A stretch of 64,000 bases of DNA from an uncultured Acidobacteriia bacterium. Lineage in GTDB: Bacteria; Acidobacteriota; Terriglobia; Bryobacterales; Bryobacteraceae. The DNA is taken from positions 1 to 64,000 of the forward strand of contig CAINNJ010000018.1 of the NCBI GenBank assembly GCA_903851195.1, read 5' to 3'. How positions within the stretch are numbered: the first letter of the stretch is position 1; every line of letters starts with the position of its first letter. Below are positions 48,958 through 60,628 of this stretch, in pieces. The translations under genes were made by a program, and so were the position numbers. The notes beneath the pieces are model-generated. The model saw only the letters and a list, made by a program, of their open reading frames with translations. It was not told where the DNA came from and did not search any database.

Positions 48958-50397
48958 ATGACACAAACAACGGGGAGGCTGGTCTTATGGATCCTGTGCC
49001 TGGCGAGCGTTCTGCCGGGACAGCCCGTATTTCGCGGATCCGAGATCTTTCCGGCCGAGGAATTCGCGGCTCGCCGCGCGCGGGTTCTGGAGAAGATTGG
49101 TGACGGCGTGGCCGTCGTCCTCGGCACAACCGAGCCGCCGGGCGAGGTTTCGTTCCGGCAAAACAGCCAGTTCTTCTATCTAACGGGCGTCGCCGAGCCG
49201 CGCGCGAGCGTGATTCTCGACGGCCGCACGAAAAAGACGACGGTCTTCCTGCAGCCGAAGACCGTGCGGCAGGAAACCAGCCGCGACGGGCCGGGGCTGG
49301 GACCCGGAGCGGAAACGGCCCGTATGATCGGCGCGGATGCAGCCCTGCCGGCCGCGGAACTTACGGCTGCGGTGAAGGCCATTGCGGCGGAGCGCCGAAC
49401 CGTATTCACGCCCTTTGCCGCTGAGGTCCTGGGCAGCCAGTCGCAGGGCGATCCAACGAGGATGTGGAAAGCGAACAAGCAGGATCCCTGGGATGGACGC
49501 GATTCGCGCGAGGCCACGTTCCTCGCCAAACTCCGGGAGGCAGCGCCCCGGTCGGAGATTCAAAACCTCGATCCGATTCTGAACGGTCTCCGCGCCGTGA
49601 AGAGCGCGCGGGAGATTGCGGTGATTCGCGAAGCCACGCGCATTGCCGGCCTCGGCATCATGGAGGCTATGCGCGACGCGAAACCCGGAATGCGCGAGTA
49701 CGAGTTACAGGCGGACGCCGAGTTTGTCTTCAAGAAACACGGCGCGTTCGGCGGCGCTTATTTCGCCCTCATCGCGACGGGCCGCAACACCTATTACACG
49801 CACTACAACCGCAACACGGCGACACTGGCGGATGGCGATCTGGTGCAGTTCGATTATGCGCCGGACTTTCAGTATTACCAGTCGGACGTCACGCGCGTGT
49901 TCCCGGCAAACGGGGTGTTCACGGCGCGGCAACGGGAGATGTATGAAATTTATCTGCGGCTCTACCGGGCCGTGATGTCGTCGATTCGTCCGCATCTCAC
50001 GGCGGCGGCGGTTATTCAGGCCGCGGTGGTGAAAATGGACGCGATTCTGGAGTCTTTTCCGTTCACCGATCCGGCAATTCAAAACGCCGCAAAACAATTT
50101 GTCGGGAATTACCGGCGGCAGGCGGCAAGCGGACGTTCTCTCGGGCACTCGGTCGGACTCGAGGTTCACGACCCCGGCGAGGAAGGCGGCACTGTTCTGG
50201 AACCGGGCCACATTTTCACTATCGAGCCGGCGATGCGGTTCGAAGAAGAACACACCGGCATCCGGCTTGAAGACATGATTCTCATCACGGAAAACGGCTA
50301 CGAGAACCTGTCCGCTTTCGTGCCGATTGAAGTGAAAGACATCGAGAAACTGATGGCGGAAAAGGGCCTCAGCGACGCGATGCGGAAGCCCGAATAG
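48958..50397 (+). CDS. pepP: Xaa-Pro aminopeptidase (aminopeptidase P), exported
   Basis: 479 residues; signal peptide (about 1-22), the creatinase/prolidase N-domain (about 30-200: SEIFPAEEFAARRARVLEKI, VSFRQNSQFFYLTGVAEPRA), and the pita-bread M24 domain with metal ligands in LVQFDYAPDFQYYQSDVTRV, SLGHSVGLEVHDPG, FTIEPAMRFEEE and HTGIRLEDMILIT. It cleaves the N-terminal residue before Pro with two metal ions. The export signal suggests peptide degradation in the periplasm. It lies 24 bp after the MFS gene and ends next to the convergent DUF1501 gene. Confidence 0.9.
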   Translation: MTQTTGRLVLWILCLASVLPGQPVFRGSEIFPAEEFAARRARVLEKIGDGVAVVLGTTEPPGEVSFRQNSQFFYLTGVAEPRASVILDGRTKKTTVFLQPKTVRQETSRDGPGLGPGAETARMIGADAALPAAELTAAVKAIAAERRTVFTPFAAEVLGSQSQGDPTRMWKANKQDPWDGRDSREATFLAKLREAAPRSEIQNLDPILNGLRAVKSAREIAVIREATRIAGLGIMEAMRDAKPGMREYELQADAEFVFKKHGAFGGAYFALIATGRNTYYTHYNRNTATLADGDLVQFDYAPDFQYYQSDVTRVFPANGVFTARQREMYEIYLRLYRAVMSSIRPHLTAAAVIQAAVVKMDAILESFPFTDPAIQNAAKQFVGNYRRQAASGRSLGHSVGLEVHDPGEEGGTVLEPGHIFTIEPAMRFEEEHTGIRLEDMILITENGYENLSAFVPIEVKDIEKLMAEKGLSDAMRKPE

Positions 50398-51789
50398 CTA
50401 CGCCTTGAACAGTTCGTTAATCGGCCCGTAGACGTCCATATCCGAACTGGGCACATAATAGAACCTGCGGCCCAGCGGATCGTCGTACCGGACATTCGTC
50501 CAGTTGATGCCCATCGCCGAGTAGATGGTCGCTTCCACATCTTCCGGCTTGATATCGCGATTACGGGACCAGCCGGGATCCACCGTAAACGCGCCCTGAG
50601 CGTCAGTAGAGCCGATGCCCCGGCCGCCCTTCACGCCGCCGCCCGCGAAAAGCGCGAACTGCTGCGGATAGTGGTCGCGGCCTCCCGCGCCGGTGACCTT
50701 GCCGACGGTGCGGCCGAACTCCCCGGCCATCACGATCATGGTCTCCGCGAGCAGGCCGTCCGCTTTGAGATCGGCAATCAGCTGACCCAGTCCGTTGTCC
50801 AGCGTCTTCGTAAGCGAAGGCAACTGGTTCGCCGCATAGATGTTCGTATGCATGTCCCAGCCGCCCAGCGTAATCTCGATATAACGGGTGCCCTGGTTGG
50901 CGGCCAGCGTCTGCTTCGCCATCAGACAGGCGTTGCCGAAGGCCGTGTTGCCGTAGAGGGCGGAATCCGCGGTGGTGAAGCTGAACGCCTTCGTCACCAC
51001 CGGGTTATACATAAGCCCTTTAGCCGCCGAGTAGAACTCGTCGAAATCTTCCATCGCCGTGCCGTCGGGCGAGTTGACGCGCAGCGGGTCGTCCAGATGG
51101 TGCAGAAAATCCCAGCGCTGATTGAAGCGTGTCTGGCCGTCCGCGTTCGTCGTATTCTTCAGGCCGGCATTGGATGGCGTGACCTTGAACGGCGCATAGG
51201 CGGAAGGCAGATAGCCCGGCCCGATGCCGCCGCCCGAATTGAGCGCAAGGAAGGTGGGGAACACCTGGCCGGGCGTGCGCTCGGCCGCCTTTTCCACCGC
51301 CACCACACTGCCGATATTCGGCGAGACATTGCCCAGCACACCGGCGGGATTGCGCCCGATCTGCGTCCAGGTCTGCGACAGCGAGTGCACCAGCGCCCAG
51401 GAGCGCATGGAGCGCACGATCGCGATCTGATCCATCTGCGCCGCGATCTTCGGCATCAGTCCGGTGGGGAACAGCATCCCGTTCACGGTCGCCGGATTAA
51501 ACGTAGCGGGCGTGGTTCCGTTTACCACCTTTAGATCGAAGGTGTCGGTATGGCTGGGCGCGCCGGCCAGAAGAATGAAGATCACATTCTTCGCGGTGTT
51601 CAGCGTGGTGACCGGCGAGGATTTGATGACGGGCGCGGCGTGCAGACTGGGGGCCAGCCAGGACGCCGTAACACCGGCCCCGGCCAGACTCAGAAAGCTG
51701 CGGCGCGAAAGGTGCGGTTTTTCGGAAAATCCCCTTACCGGGTGAGGATATTTGCGGAACTGTTTTTCGAATTTTTCCTGTTCGTTCAT
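50398..51789 (-). CDS. DUF1501 protein with Tat-type signal
   Basis: 463 residues. A twin-arginine signal sits at residues 28-38 (SRRSFLSLAGAG) followed by a hydrophobic stretch. The DUF1501 core has NVIFILLAGAPSHTDTFDLK, MRSMRSWALVHSLSQTWTQI, GTRYIEITLGGWDMHTNIYA and ETMIVMAGEFGRTVGKVTGA with GGRDHYPQQF: a sulfatase-like alkaline-phosphatase fold. Such genes nearly always pair with DUF1549/DUF1553 cytochrome-like genes in planctomycetes and acidobacteria, as here 11 bp downstream of that gene. Role unknown, perhaps in complex-polymer degradation. Confidence 0.9.
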   Translation of the reverse strand: MNEQEKFEKQFRKYPHPVRGFSEKPHLSRRSFLSLAGAGVTASWLAPSLHAAPVIKSSPVTTLNTAKNVIFILLAGAPSHTDTFDLKVVNGTTPATFNPATVNGMLFPTGLMPKIAAQMDQIAIVRSMRSWALVHSLSQTWTQIGRNPAGVLGNVSPNIGSVVAVEKAAERTPGQVFPTFLALNSGGGIGPGYLPSAYAPFKVTPSNAGLKNTTNADGQTRFNQRWDFLHHLDDPLRVNSPDGTAMEDFDEFYSAAKGLMYNPVVTKAFSFTTADSALYGNTAFGNACLMAKQTLAANQGTRYIEITLGGWDMHTNIYAANQLPSLTKTLDNGLGQLIADLKADGLLAETMIVMAGEFGRTVGKVTGAGGRDHYPQQFALFAGGGVKGGRGIGSTDAQGAFTVDPGWSRNRDIKPEDVEATIYSAMGINWTNVRYDDPLGRRFYYVPSSDMDVYGPINELFKA

Positions 51790-51800
51790 GGCATCCTCAC

Positions 51801-53822
51801 CTAGTAGTTGAAAACGAAATCGACTTTGTTAAACAACGTCCACAGCAGATCTTCGGCGTTGGTCTTCCGGGCGGCCGCTCCGCCGGCGCCCAACATCAGT
51901 TCGGCGTCGAGTTTCTCCTGCCGGGTGGGATTGCGCGAGAGCACGTTCAGGAACAGGCTGGTCACAAGCGCATCGTCGGTCGTATAGGTCGCGAGTTGTT
52001 TCGCGAGGAAAGTCGCGGTGGGGCCGGTGCCCGTGGCGTGAATGCGGTTCTGGACAAACGGGTCGTTCATCAGGCCGAGCGCCTGCAGAATGGAACCTTC
52101 GGTTTTGCGGGGCTGGTCGTCGCGGTTGCCGCGCAGAAACACGTCGAGGAACTGACTCACCGCGCCGCCGTTGTCCGGCATGTTGACCACGTCGGGCGCC
52201 TGCATGGCGAAGCTGATCTTGCCGAAACCGGGCGAATCCACGCCGTAGACGGTGGAAGCGTTGGTAAAGCCGTTGACCGTGTAGCTGGGCAGGGTGTTGA
52301 TGGCGGTCACGATGGAGTCGTGGATCTCTTCGCCCATCAGCCGCCGCACGAAATGCCGCGCGAAATACTGCTCATACTCCGGGCTCCAGTCGCCGTTGTA
52401 TTCCGAAGAAAGCTGGTAGGCGTCGGAACTGACGATCAGACGCTGCAGCGCCTTCAGATCGTAGCCGCTGTCGATGAACGACTGCGCCAGCGCATTCAGC
52501 AGCCGCGGGTTGGAAGGCTGCAGCGTCCACGGGGCGGGCGGAGGCTTGTCGGGATCGAGGCGGGCGGGGTCGAACTGATCGGGCGGATCCACCAGACCGC
52601 GGCCGAAGAACGCCGCCCACATATAGTTCACGGTGGCGCGGGCGAACTGGAAGTCGCCGGTCACGTAGCGGGCGAGCGCAATGCGGTAATCCTCACCCTT
52701 ATCCGGCGTCTGACCGCCGAACAGGTAGGCCGGCGTAATGGTTTTGACACTGCCGATGGGCTGCCGCGCGGGGCGATTTCCCGTGGTGGTGTTCAGGCTG
52801 TAATCCGTGGTGTATTTATCGAGCGAGAAGTAGTTATAGCGGGCATTCGGATTATTCGGATCCTGCGCGGTGTTGATGCTGCGCGTCCAGGTGTGTGACA
52901 GAAAGGCCGCGAGCCCCCAGGCCTGCGCGCGGGTGGTCTGGCCACCCCAAAGGCTCAGACTGTCCAGATGCCCTCGTCCACTGTGGCAGAGCAGGCAGTT
53001 CACGTGCGCGATGCCCAGGAACTGATCCGCAACATTAGCCGCCTGGCTGTCGAAGATGTCCTGGGTGGGCCCGCCGCCCACCACGCCGAGCACGTTGTAA
53101 TTCAGTTGCCCGTTCGTCTGGTCGAAACTGTTGTTGCCCTGCGCGCCAATCATCTCGGCGGCCATCTTGTTATAAGGCTTGTTGTTCGCAAGCGAATCGT
53201 GGAGGTATTTGTAAAATGCGTTACGGCCTTCAGGCTGAATCCGGACCTGCACGGCGCTGGCGGTGTTCTTATAAAGGTCGCCGAAGTACATGGTCCACTT
53301 ATCGGTCCACTCGGGCTTCGCGAGCAGTTCGTCGATCAGGGCGGCGCGCTTATTCTGGTCCCCGCTCTGCACGAACATCTGGACGCGGCTAACGGTGGGA
53401 ATGCGACCGGTCAGGTCGAGCGTGACACGGCGGATGAACTCGTAGTCCGTGGTTTTGTCGGCGGGCGTGATGTTGTGCGCTTCGAGGTCGGCGCGGATGT
53501 AGCGGTCGATCAGATTGCCGCCGACGCCGGTTGCTTCGGCGAACGGTTTTTGGCGCGCGGTGGTATTCAGATGCATCGCCGACGCCATGAACTGCCGCGT
53601 CAGACGGCCGGGGATGGATTCCGCGCGGTTGTTGATGCGGGGGAGAAACCGGTCACGCGTGGCGCCGAAAAAGCTGCATTCGGCGTGTTCGGTGGTAAGT
53701 TGTTCCTCACTGCCGGACGGCGGAGCGGGTTCCTGCGCCAAAGCTTCCTGCGCCCGGACAGGCGTCAAACCCCAGACACCCAGAGCGAACAGCCCCAGTG
53801 CGGCCCATTTGAACTTCTTCAT
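51801..53822 (-). CDS. DUF1549/DUF1553 protein with CxxCH motif
   Basis: 673 residues, signal peptide (1-24). The DUF1549 part has [40 protein letters not shown] and [13 protein letters not shown]; a single haem-type [15 protein letters not shown] motif lies in the middle; the DUF1553 part has [20 protein letters not shown] and [20 protein letters not shown] with [15 protein letters not shown]. It forms the standard pair with the DUF1501 gene. Proteins of this kind are thought to be secreted and possibly to bind haem; no reaction is established. Confidence 0.9.
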   Translation of the reverse strand: MKKFKWAALGLFALGVWGLTPVRAQEALAQEPAPPSGSEEQLTTEHAECSFFGATRDRFLPRINNRAESIPGRLTRQFMASAMHLNTTARQKPFAEATGVGGNLIDRYIRADLEAHNITPADKTTDYEFIRRVTLDLTGRIPTVSRVQMFVQSGDQNKRAALIDELLAKPEWTDKWTMYFGDLYKNTASAVQVRIQPEGRNAFYKYLHDSLANNKPYNKMAAEMIGAQGNNSFDQTNGQLNYNVLGVVGGGPTQDIFDSQAANVADQFLGIAHVNCLLCHSGRGHLDSLSLWGGQTTRAQAWGLAAFLSHTWTRSINTAQDPNNPNARYNYFSLDKYTTDYSLNTTTGNRPARQPIGSVKTITPAYLFGGQTPDKGEDYRIALARYVTGDFQFARATVNYMWAAFFGRGLVDPPDQFDPARLDPDKPPPAPWTLQPSNPRLLNALAQSFIDSGYDLKALQRLIVSSDAYQLSSEYNGDWSPEYEQYFARHFVRRLMGEEIHDSIVTAINTLPSYTVNGFTNASTVYGVDSPGFGKISFAMQAPDVVNMPDNGGAVSQFLDVFLRGNRDDQPRKTEGSILQALGLMNDPFVQNRIHATGTGPTATFLAKQLATYTTDDALVTSLFLNVLSRNPTRQEKLDAELMLGAGGAAARKTNAEDLLWTLFNKVDFVFNY

Positions 53823-53934
53823 CCTTCACCCCTCCCCGAACCCGGTTCCGTCGCGGAGCACCCTTCCGCCGCGAATCGGACCGTATACCTTCTACGTGAA
53901 CCCAAACCCGGGAAAGTTGCAGGAGTTTCTTTGG

Positions 53935-54399
53935 TTAGGAGTTTTTAAGCCGCAACTCGAAGCAGAGCGCCCCGGCGGGGTTCTCGCCATAGGGGAGAAT
54001 CGGCTGAAAACCCATAGCGCTGTAGAGGCCGATGGCGGATTCCATGCGGGGCAGCGTGTCGAGAACCAGGCGTTCGTAGCCGAGCGCCCGCGCTTCATCT
54101 ACGACGGCTTCCACCAGATCGCGGCCGGCTCCCTGACCCCGGACACCGGCGCGAACGTAAAGCCGCTTCATCTCACCGGTGCCGCCGTCCAGTTGCCGCA
54201 GCGCGGCGCAGCCGGCCAGTTCGGCCCCGGAAAACGCCAGCAGCAGGGTGCCTCCCGGAGGGGCGTAGCGGCCAGGCAACTCCACGAGTTCCCGTTCAAA
54301 AGCGGTGAAGCAGATGGCGTCGCCGACCCATGCCGCGTACTCGCGGAAGATCTCGCGAACAGCCGCCAGATCTTCCGTTCGTGCGGGGCGGATGGTCAT
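53935..54399 (-). CDS. GNAT-family N-acetyltransferase
   Basis: 154 residues from the ATG at 54399, whose first base is the last base of the gltD stop (TGATG). GNAT motif A is in [20 protein letters not shown] (R-x-x-G-x-G acetyl-CoA loop) followed by [15 protein letters not shown] and [20 protein letters not shown]. The substrate is unknown; position at the end of the gltBD operon hints at amino-acid-related chemistry but this is inference. It overlaps nothing on its 3' side. Confidence 0.88.
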   Translation of the reverse strand: MTIRPARTEDLAAVREIFREYAAWVGDAICFTAFERELVELPGRYAPPGGTLLLAFSGAELAGCAALRQLDGGTGEMKRLYVRAGVRGQGAGRDLVEAVVDEARALGYERLVLDTLPRMESAIGLYSAMGFQPILPYGENPAGALCFELRLKNS

Positions 54400-55817
54400 C
54401 AGGCCGGCAGGCGGGACGTGCCCATCAGGTATTCGTCGATGCCGCGGGCGGCCTTGCGGCCTTCGGCGATGGCCCACACCACGAGGGACTGGCCGCGCCG
54501 CACGTCACCCGCCGCGAAGATACCAGATACCGAGGACATGTAATTGGCGTCCGCCTGGATATTGCCGCGGGAATCGAGCGCCACGCCCAGGTCTTCGATG
54601 AGACCGTTGCGCACCGGGCCCGTGAAGCCCATGGCGAGCAGCACCAGATCGGCCTCGAGTTCGAACTCCGTGCCCGGGATCGCTTCGAACTTCGGCGGCG
54701 CGGACACGCGGACGCCGTGCAGTTTCTTCACGTTGCCCTGCTCGTCGCCGCTGAAGCGCAGGGTGGAAACGCTCCAGTCGCGCATACCGCCTTCTTCATG
54801 CGCGCTTTCGGTGCGCAACTGCATGGGCCAGAGCGGCCACGGCGTCTGCGGCGCGCGGGATTCCGGCGGTTTGGGCATCAGTTCGAACTGCGTGATGTGG
54901 CTGGCCAGTTGCCGGTGGGAGGTGCCGAGGCAGTCCGCGCCGGTGTCGCCGCCGCCGATGATCACCACGCGTTTGCCGGTGGCGAGTATCTGTTCGGGCA
55001 CCGTGTCGCCCTCGCAGACTTTGTTTGCCTGCGGCAGGAATTCCATCGCGAAATGGATGCCGTTGAGTTCGCGGCCGGGAACTTTGAGATCGCGTGGTTG
55101 CTCGGCGCCGCCGGCCAGCAGAATCGCGTTGAAGTCGCGCCGCAGCTCGCTGATTGCCACGTCGACACCCACGTGGGAGTTGACGACAAATTCCACGCCC
55201 TCGGCGCTCATCTGCGCGATCCGGCGATCGATCAGATGCTTTTCCATCTTGAAGTTCGGAATGCCGTAGCGCAGCAGACCGCCGATGCGGTCGGCCTTCT
55301 CGAAGACGGTAACAGAGTGGCCCGCGCGCGCCAGTTGTTGCGCGGCTGCCAGTCCGGCCGGGCCGGAACCCACCACCGCGATGCGCTTTCCGGTGCGGAA
55401 CGGGGGAAGTTCAGGAACGATCCAGCCTTCGTCCCAGGCGCGGTCGACGATGGTCTTCTCGATGTTCTTGATCGTGACGGCCGGCTCATTGATGCCGAGC
55501 ACGCAGGCCGCTTCGCACGGGGCCGGACAGATGCGCCCGGTGAACTCCGGGAAATTATTGGTGGCGTGCAGCACGCGCATGGCTTCGCGCCAGCGGCCGC
55601 GCCATACCAGATCGTTCCAGTCGGGGATGATGTTGGTGACCGGGCAGCCGGTGTGGCAGAACGGCACCCCGCAATCCATGCAGCGGGCGCCCTGCTGCTT
55701 GATTTTGTCTTCCGCGAACGGCTGGTAGATTTCGAACCAGTCGTGGATACGCTCGGCCGGCGGGCGGCGCGTTGGCGTTTCGCGCTGATATTCGAGGAAC
55801 CCTGTTACTTTACCCAT
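54399..55817 (-). CDS. gltD: Glutamate synthase small (beta) subunit
   Basis: 472 residues. N-terminal 4Fe-4S ligands in [20 protein letters not shown] and [23 protein letters not shown]-binding [20 protein letters not shown] and NADPH-binding [19 protein letters not shown]; last, [20 protein letters not shown]. It passes electrons from NADPH through flavin and iron-sulphur centres to the large subunit. Coding order gltB then gltD, 36 bp apart, and it is coupled to the GNAT gene. Confidence 0.96.
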   Translation of the reverse strand: MGKVTGFLEYQRETPTRRPPAERIHDWFEIYQPFAEDKIKQQGARCMDCGVPFCHTGCPVTNIIPDWNDLVWRGRWREAMRVLHATNNFPEFTGRICPAPCEAACVLGINEPAVTIKNIEKTIVDRAWDEGWIVPELPPFRTGKRIAVVGSGPAGLAAAQQLARAGHSVTVFEKADRIGGLLRYGIPNFKMEKHLIDRRIAQMSAEGVEFVVNSHVGVDVAISELRRDFNAILLAGGAEQPRDLKVPGRELNGIHFAMEFLPQANKVCEGDTVPEQILATGKRVVIIGGGDTGADCLGTSHRQLASHITQFELMPKPPESRAPQTPWPLWPMQLRTESAHEEGGMRDWSVSTLRFSGDEQGNVKKLHGVRVSAPPKFEAIPGTEFELEADLVLLAMGFTGPVRNGLIEDLGVALDSRGNIQADANYMSSVSGIFAAGDVRRGQSLVVWAIAEGRKAARGIDEYLMGTSRLPA

Positions 55818-55853
55818 GAAAGACCCCTTGTCACCTTCGATTTCTCGCCGCGG

Positions 55854-58800
55854 TTAACCATGCGTGGCCTGCCGTTCGGGAACGACAGCCACCTGCGCGA
55901 GCAATGCCGCCTGTCCGGCAGCCTGAGCCGCTTCCTGGCGCTTTTTCATCACGCGTTTGAATTCGTGCGGGTAGACCTTCACGAACTTCGGCAGCGTTTC
56001 CGACCAGTGTTCCAGAATCCGCCTGGCCCGCGGGCTTCCGGTAGCTTCGAAATGCTTCAGAATCCGGTCTTTCAGCAGATGCTGGTCTTCCGGATCGAAC
56101 ACCTGCTCCAGATCCACCGAGGCTTTGTTGCAGCGGAACGCCGCGAACTGCCCTTCTTCGTCCAGCACGAAGGCGAGACCGCCCGACATGCCGGCCGCGA
56201 AGTTCCGGCCCACCTTGCCGAGCACGATCACCAGACCGTTGGTCATGTACTCGCAGCCGTGATCGCCCAGGCCTTCCACCACCGCGCTGGCTCCGGAGTT
56301 ACGAACGGCGAACCGCTCGCCCGCCTTGCCGTTAAAGAACGCTTCGCCGCTGGTGGCGCCATAGAGCACCACGTTGCCAACCAGAATATTGTCTTCCGGC
56401 ACGAACGTGGAATTCTTCGGCGGGTAGACAATTAGCCGTCCGCCCGAGAGCCCCTTGCCGACGTAGTCGTTCGATTCGCCTTCCAGTTCCAGCGTGACGC
56501 CGTTGGCCAGAAACGCGCCGAAACTCTGTCCGGCCGAACCGTTAAATTTGAACTTGATGGTGTCGGTCGGCAGCCCGGCCGAGCCGTACTTCCGGGCAAT
56601 CTCGCCCGAGAGCATCGCGCCCACCGTGCGGTGAACGTTGCGGATCGGCAGGCGGATCTCGATGGGCGTCAGCGACTCGATCGCCTCTTTCGCGTGGTCG
56701 ATCAGTTTGTAATCGAGAGCTTCGTCGAGGCCATGATCCTGGCTGATCTTGCAGCGGCGCGCCACGCGCGAGGGCGTCGGCGGGTTGTAAAGCAGTTCGG
56801 AGAAATCGAGGCCCTTCGCCTTCCAGTGATCGACCGCCTTACGGGTATCGAGCAGGTCGACGCGGCCCACCATGTCGTCCATTTTGCGGAAGCCGAGTTT
56901 CGCCATGATCTCGCGAACCTGTTCGGCGATGAAGAAGAAAAAGTTGATGGCGTCTTCCGGCTGGCCTGTGAACTTCGCGCGCAGCACGGGATCCTGCGTC
57001 GCGATGCCGACCGGGCAGGTATTCAGATGGCACTTGCGCATCATGATGCAGCCGAGGGCGACCAGAGGCAGGGTGGAGAAACCGAACTCCTCGGCGCCCA
57101 GCAGCGTGGCAATCGCGACATCGCGGCCGGTGCCGAGCTTGCCGTCGGTTTGCACGCGAATGCGGCTCCGCAGGTCGTTCATGACGAGCACCTGCTGCGT
57201 TTCGGCCAGGCCGAGTTCCCAGGGAGCGCCGGCGTGTTTAATCGAAGTCAGCGGCGAAGCGCCGGTGCCCCCGTCATGGCCGCTGATCAGCACCACGTCC
57301 GCGTGCGCCTTCGAGACACCCGCGGCCACCGTGCCGACGCCCACTTCCGCGACCAGTTTGACGGAAATGCGCGCCTTCGGATTGACGTTCTTCAGATCGT
57401 AAATCAGCTGCGCCAGATCTTCGATGGAATAGATATCGTGGTGCGGCGGCGGCGAGATGAGACCGACGCCCGGCACCGAATGCCGTACGCGCGCGATCAC
57501 TTCGTCCACCTTGTGGCCGGGCAACTGACCGCCCTCGCCGGGCTTCGCGCCCTGTGCCATCTTGATCTGCAGTTCGTCCGCGTTCACCAGGTAGTTGGTG
57601 GTCACGCCGAAGCGGCCGCTCGCCACCTGTTTGATGGAACTGCGGCGCAGGTCGCCGTTGGCATCCGGCTTGAAGCGGGCTTCGTCTTCCCCGCCCTCTC
57701 CGGTATTGGAACGGCCTCCGATGCGGTTCATGGCGATCGCCAGCGTCTCGTGCGCTTCGGCCGAAATGGAGCCGAAGGACATCGCGCCCGTGGCGAAGCG
57801 CTTCACGATTTCGCTGGCGGGCTCCACGTCCTCGATCGGGATCGGATTGCCCTCTTTGAACTCGAACAGCCCGCGCAGCGTGCAGAGTTCCCGGCTCCGC
57901 GCGTCGATGGTATCGGTGTAATCGCGGAACGTCGCGTAGCTTTTCTGTCGCACCGCGTGCTGCATCTTGCTGATGGTGTCCGGATTCAGCAGGTGGTTCT
58001 CTCCGCGCACGCGCCATGCGTAACTGCCGCCCACCGGCAGTTCGGTATCGGCGTCCGTCACCGGCTGGAAGGCCAGCGCGTGTTTCATGGTGGCCTCGCG
58101 GGCCAGCACATCCAGCCCCACGCCTTCAATCCGCGAAGCCGTGCCCGTGAAGTACTTGCCCACCAGCGCGCTGTTCAGGCCGATGGCCTCGAAAACCTGC
58201 GCGCCCCGGTAGCTTTGCAGCGTCGAGATGCCCATCTTCGAGAAGACCTTCAGAAGGCCTTTGTTCACCGCTTTGATGTAGTGATAGAGGGCTTTGTCGA
58301 ACGACGTGCCTTCCGGCAGATAACCGCGTATCGCCAGATCTTCCAGCGTCTCGATGGCGAGGTAGGGATTGATGGCGCTCGCGCCGTAGCCGATCAGCAG
58401 CGCGTAGTGCATCACCTCGCGCGGCTCGCCGGATTCGATAATCAGCGCCACCTGCGTGCGGCTGCCTTCGCGGATCAGATGGTTGTGCACGGCCGTCAGC
58501 GCCAGCAGGCTGGGAATCGGCGCGTAATTGGCATCCACGCCGCGGTCGGAGAGGATCAGAATCGTGTAGCCGGAATCGATGGCGAGCGAAGCGCGGCGGC
58601 AGACGCCGTCGAGCGCCCGTTCGAGGCCCAGTTCGCCATCGGCCGCCGGAAACAGCGTAGGCAGCGTGGTGGCCAGGAAGTCGCCGCGGGAGACGCGCCG
58701 CAGTTTCTCCAGATCCCGGTTGGTCAGGATCGGATGCGGCAGCTTCATGGTGTGGCAGTGCTGCGGCGTTTCCGCCAGAATGTTTTGCTCGCGGCCGATG

Positions 58801-60506
58801 TAGCTGACCAGCGACATCACCATCTCTTCCCGGATGGGATCGATGGGCGGATTGGTGACCTGCGCGAACAGCTGCTTGAAGTAGTTGAACAGCGGCTGCG
58901 GCTTGTCCGAAAGACAGGCGAGCGGCGTGTCCACGCCCATGGACCCGAGCGGCTCTTCGCCATTGGCGGCCATCGGCGTCATCAGCATGCGCACGTCTTC
59001 GTCCGTGTAACCGAATGCGCGCTGCCGGGCGATGATGGTCGAATGATCGGACCCGTGCACGCGTGCCGGCTCCGGCAGTTTGTCCAGCGTGACCTGGTAC
59101 TCCTTCAGCCAGTCGCCGTACGGCTGCCGGCCAGCCAGTTGCGCCTTCAGTTCGTCGTCGGAGACGATCCGGCCCTGCTCCAGATCGATCAGGAACATCT
59201 TGCCGGGCTGCAGACGGCCCTTCATCTTGACCGATTCCGGCTTCACGGGCAGCACGCCCGCTTCCGACGAGAGAACCACCATGTCATCGTGCGTGACGAC
59301 GAAACGCGCCGGACGCAGACCGTTGCGGTCGAGGGTGGCGCCGATGACGCGCCCGTCGGTGAACGTGATGGCGGCGGGACCGTCCCACGGTTCCATCAAA
59401 GAGCAATGGTACTCGTAGAAAGCCTTCTTCTTCTCATCCATGTAAGGATGGCCGTCCCAGGCTTCCGGGATGAGCATCGCCACCGCGTGCGGCAGGCTGC
59501 GGCCGGACTGCACCAGCAGCTCCAGCGCGTTGTCGAACGCCGCCGAATCGCTGCCGTTGGGCTGGATGATGGGGCGCAGCTTTTTGATATCCGCGCCGAA
59601 CTTGTCCGATTCCAGAATGGTTTCCCGGGCGTGCATCCAGTTCACGTTGCCTTTGACGGTGTTGATTTCGCCGTTGTGGGCCACGTAGCGGAAAGGATGC
59701 GCCAGCTGCCAGGTGGGGAACGTGTTGGTGGAAAAGCGCTGGTGCACCAGACAAAGCGCGCTCATCACGTCCGGATCGGAAAGCTCAATGTAGAACTTCG
59801 CGATTTGCGGGGCAAGCAGCAGACCTTTATAGATGATGGTGCGGGAGGAGAGCGACGGAATGTAGAACATGCCGCGATTGGGCAGTTCCTCATCCTCGGC
59901 GGCCACCTGAGCCTCGGCCCGCTTGCGGACCATATAGAGTTTGGCTTCGAACTGATCCGGCGTGAGACCGGACGGCCGGCCGACGAAAATCTGCTGAATA
60001 TAAGGTTGCGAAGCGCGCGCCACCCGGCCGATCGCATTGCCTTCGATGGGAGTATCCCGCCACCCGAGTACGGTGAGTCCTTCTTCGCGAACGATCCGCT
60101 CCAGGATGCCTTCGGTCACCAGCCGCTCGTGCCGTTCCACCGGCATGAAGACCATGCCGACGCCGTACTCCCCGGCCTCAGGAAGCGTAAAGCCGAGCGC
60201 GGCCGTTTCGCGCGCAAAAAACCGGTGCGGAATCTGGATGAGCAATCCGGCGCCGTCACCCGTCTCCGGATCGCAGCCGCAAGCGCCGCGATGGGTCAGA
60301 TTGATCAGAATCTGAATGCCCTTTTCGATAATGTCGTGCGACTTGACGCCTTTAATGTTCGCGATAAAGCCGATACCGCACGCATCGTGCTCGTTGGCGG
60401 GACTGTAAAGCCCCTGCGCTTCGGGCAAACCGTTCGGCATCAGCCCGTGCCGAGGCAGTGACCGGCCTTCGGAATCGCTTGTCTGGATCTCGGATCGGTG
60501 GCTCAT
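55854..60506 (-). CDS. gltB: Glutamate synthase large (alpha) subunit
   Basis: 1550 residues. The amidotransferase Cys is C43 in [15 protein letters not shown] (cleavage of a ~42-residue propeptide would expose it). Then [15 protein letters not shown], the central domain, the FMN domain with [20 protein letters not shown] and [20 protein letters not shown], the 3Fe-4S ligands in [20 protein letters not shown], and the C-terminal beta-helix with [11 protein letters not shown]. It makes two glutamates from glutamine and 2-oxoglutarate, the main ammonia-assimilation step with glutamine synthetase. Length is normal. The divergent LysR gene is probably its regulator. Confidence 0.97.
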   Translation of the reverse strand: MSHRSEIQTSDSEGRSLPRHGLMPNGLPEAQGLYSPANEHDACGIGFIANIKGVKSHDIIEKGIQILINLTHRGACGCDPETGDGAGLLIQIPHRFFARETAALGFTLPEAGEYGVGMVFMPVERHERLVTEGILERIVREEGLTVLGWRDTPIEGNAIGRVARASQPYIQQIFVGRPSGLTPDQFEAKLYMVRKRAEAQVAAEDEELPNRGMFYIPSLSSRTIIYKGLLLAPQIAKFYIELSDPDVMSALCLVHQRFSTNTFPTWQLAHPFRYVAHNGEINTVKGNVNWMHARETILESDKFGADIKKLRPIIQPNGSDSAAFDNALELLVQSGRSLPHAVAMLIPEAWDGHPYMDEKKKAFYEYHCSLMEPWDGPAAITFTDGRVIGATLDRNGLRPARFVVTHDDMVVLSSEAGVLPVKPESVKMKGRLQPGKMFLIDLEQGRIVSDDELKAQLAGRQPYGDWLKEYQVTLDKLPEPARVHGSDHSTIIARQRAFGYTDEDVRMLMTPMAANGEEPLGSMGVDTPLACLSDKPQPLFNYFKQLFAQVTNPPIDPIREEMVMSLVSYIGREQNILAETPQHCHTMKLPHPILTNRDLEKLRRVSRGDFLATTLPTLFPAADGELGLERALDGVCRRASLAIDSGYTILILSDRGVDANYAPIPSLLALTAVHNHLIREGSRTQVALIIESGEPREVMHYALLIGYGASAINPYLAIETLEDLAIRGYLPEGTSFDKALYHYIKAVNKGLLKVFSKMGISTLQSYRGAQVFEAIGLNSALVGKYFTGTASRIEGVGLDVLAREATMKHALAFQPVTDADTELPVGGSYAWRVRGENHLLNPDTISKMQHAVRQKSYATFRDYTDTIDARSRELCTLRGLFEFKEGNPIPIEDVEPASEIVKRFATGAMSFGSISAEAHETLAIAMNRIGGRSNTGEGGEDEARFKPDANGDLRRSSIKQVASGRFGVTTNYLVNADELQIKMAQGAKPGEGGQLPGHKVDEVIARVRHSVPGVGLISPPPHHDIYSIEDLAQLIYDLKNVNPKARISVKLVAEVGVGTVAAGVSKAHADVVLISGHDGGTGASPLTSIKHAGAPWELGLAETQQVLVMNDLRSRIRVQTDGKLGTGRDVAIATLLGAEEFGFSTLPLVALGCIMMRKCHLNTCPVGIATQDPVLRAKFTGQPEDAINFFFFIAEQVREIMAKLGFRKMDDMVGRVDLLDTRKAVDHWKAKGLDFSELLYNPPTPSRVARRCKISQDHGLDEALDYKLIDHAKEAIESLTPIEIRLPIRNVHRTVGAMLSGEIARKYGSAGLPTDTIKFKFNGSAGQSFGAFLANGVTLELEGESNDYVGKGLSGGRLIVYPPKNSTFVPEDNILVGNVVLYGATSGEAFFNGKAGERFAVRNSGASAVVEGLGDHGCEYMTNGLVIVLGKVGRNFAAGMSGGLAFVLDEEGQFAAFRCNKASVDLEQVFDPEDQHLLKDRILKHFEATGSPRARRILEHWSETLPKFVKVYPHEFKRVMKKRQEAAQAAGQAALLAQVAVVPERQATHG

Positions 60507-60628
60507 ATATAGCTGGCCCTTCGTAACCTGCTTGGGGATTTCCCAATATTAGCAGGAAGACATACTATCACGCAAACGAAATTTAGCTTAGCAACAATAT
60601 CAGAAATACTTATGCTATTCTGAGCAGT
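60507..60628. promoter_or_regulatory. AT-rich divergent control region between gltB and lysR
   Basis: 122 bp, much richer in A and T than the flanking genes. It contains ATA-cttatgc-TAT (60607-60619), a short dyad of the T-N11-A type that LysR regulators recognise, 10 bp before the LysR start, and further AT-rich stretches suitable for two promoters. Assignment as operator is inference from position and pattern. Confidence 0.45.

Noticed and set aside
56631-60461. 1276-codon open frame on the plus strand antisense to gltB
   Set aside because: It contains only Arg/His/Asp/Gly-rich text while the opposite strand encodes every glutamate synthase motif.
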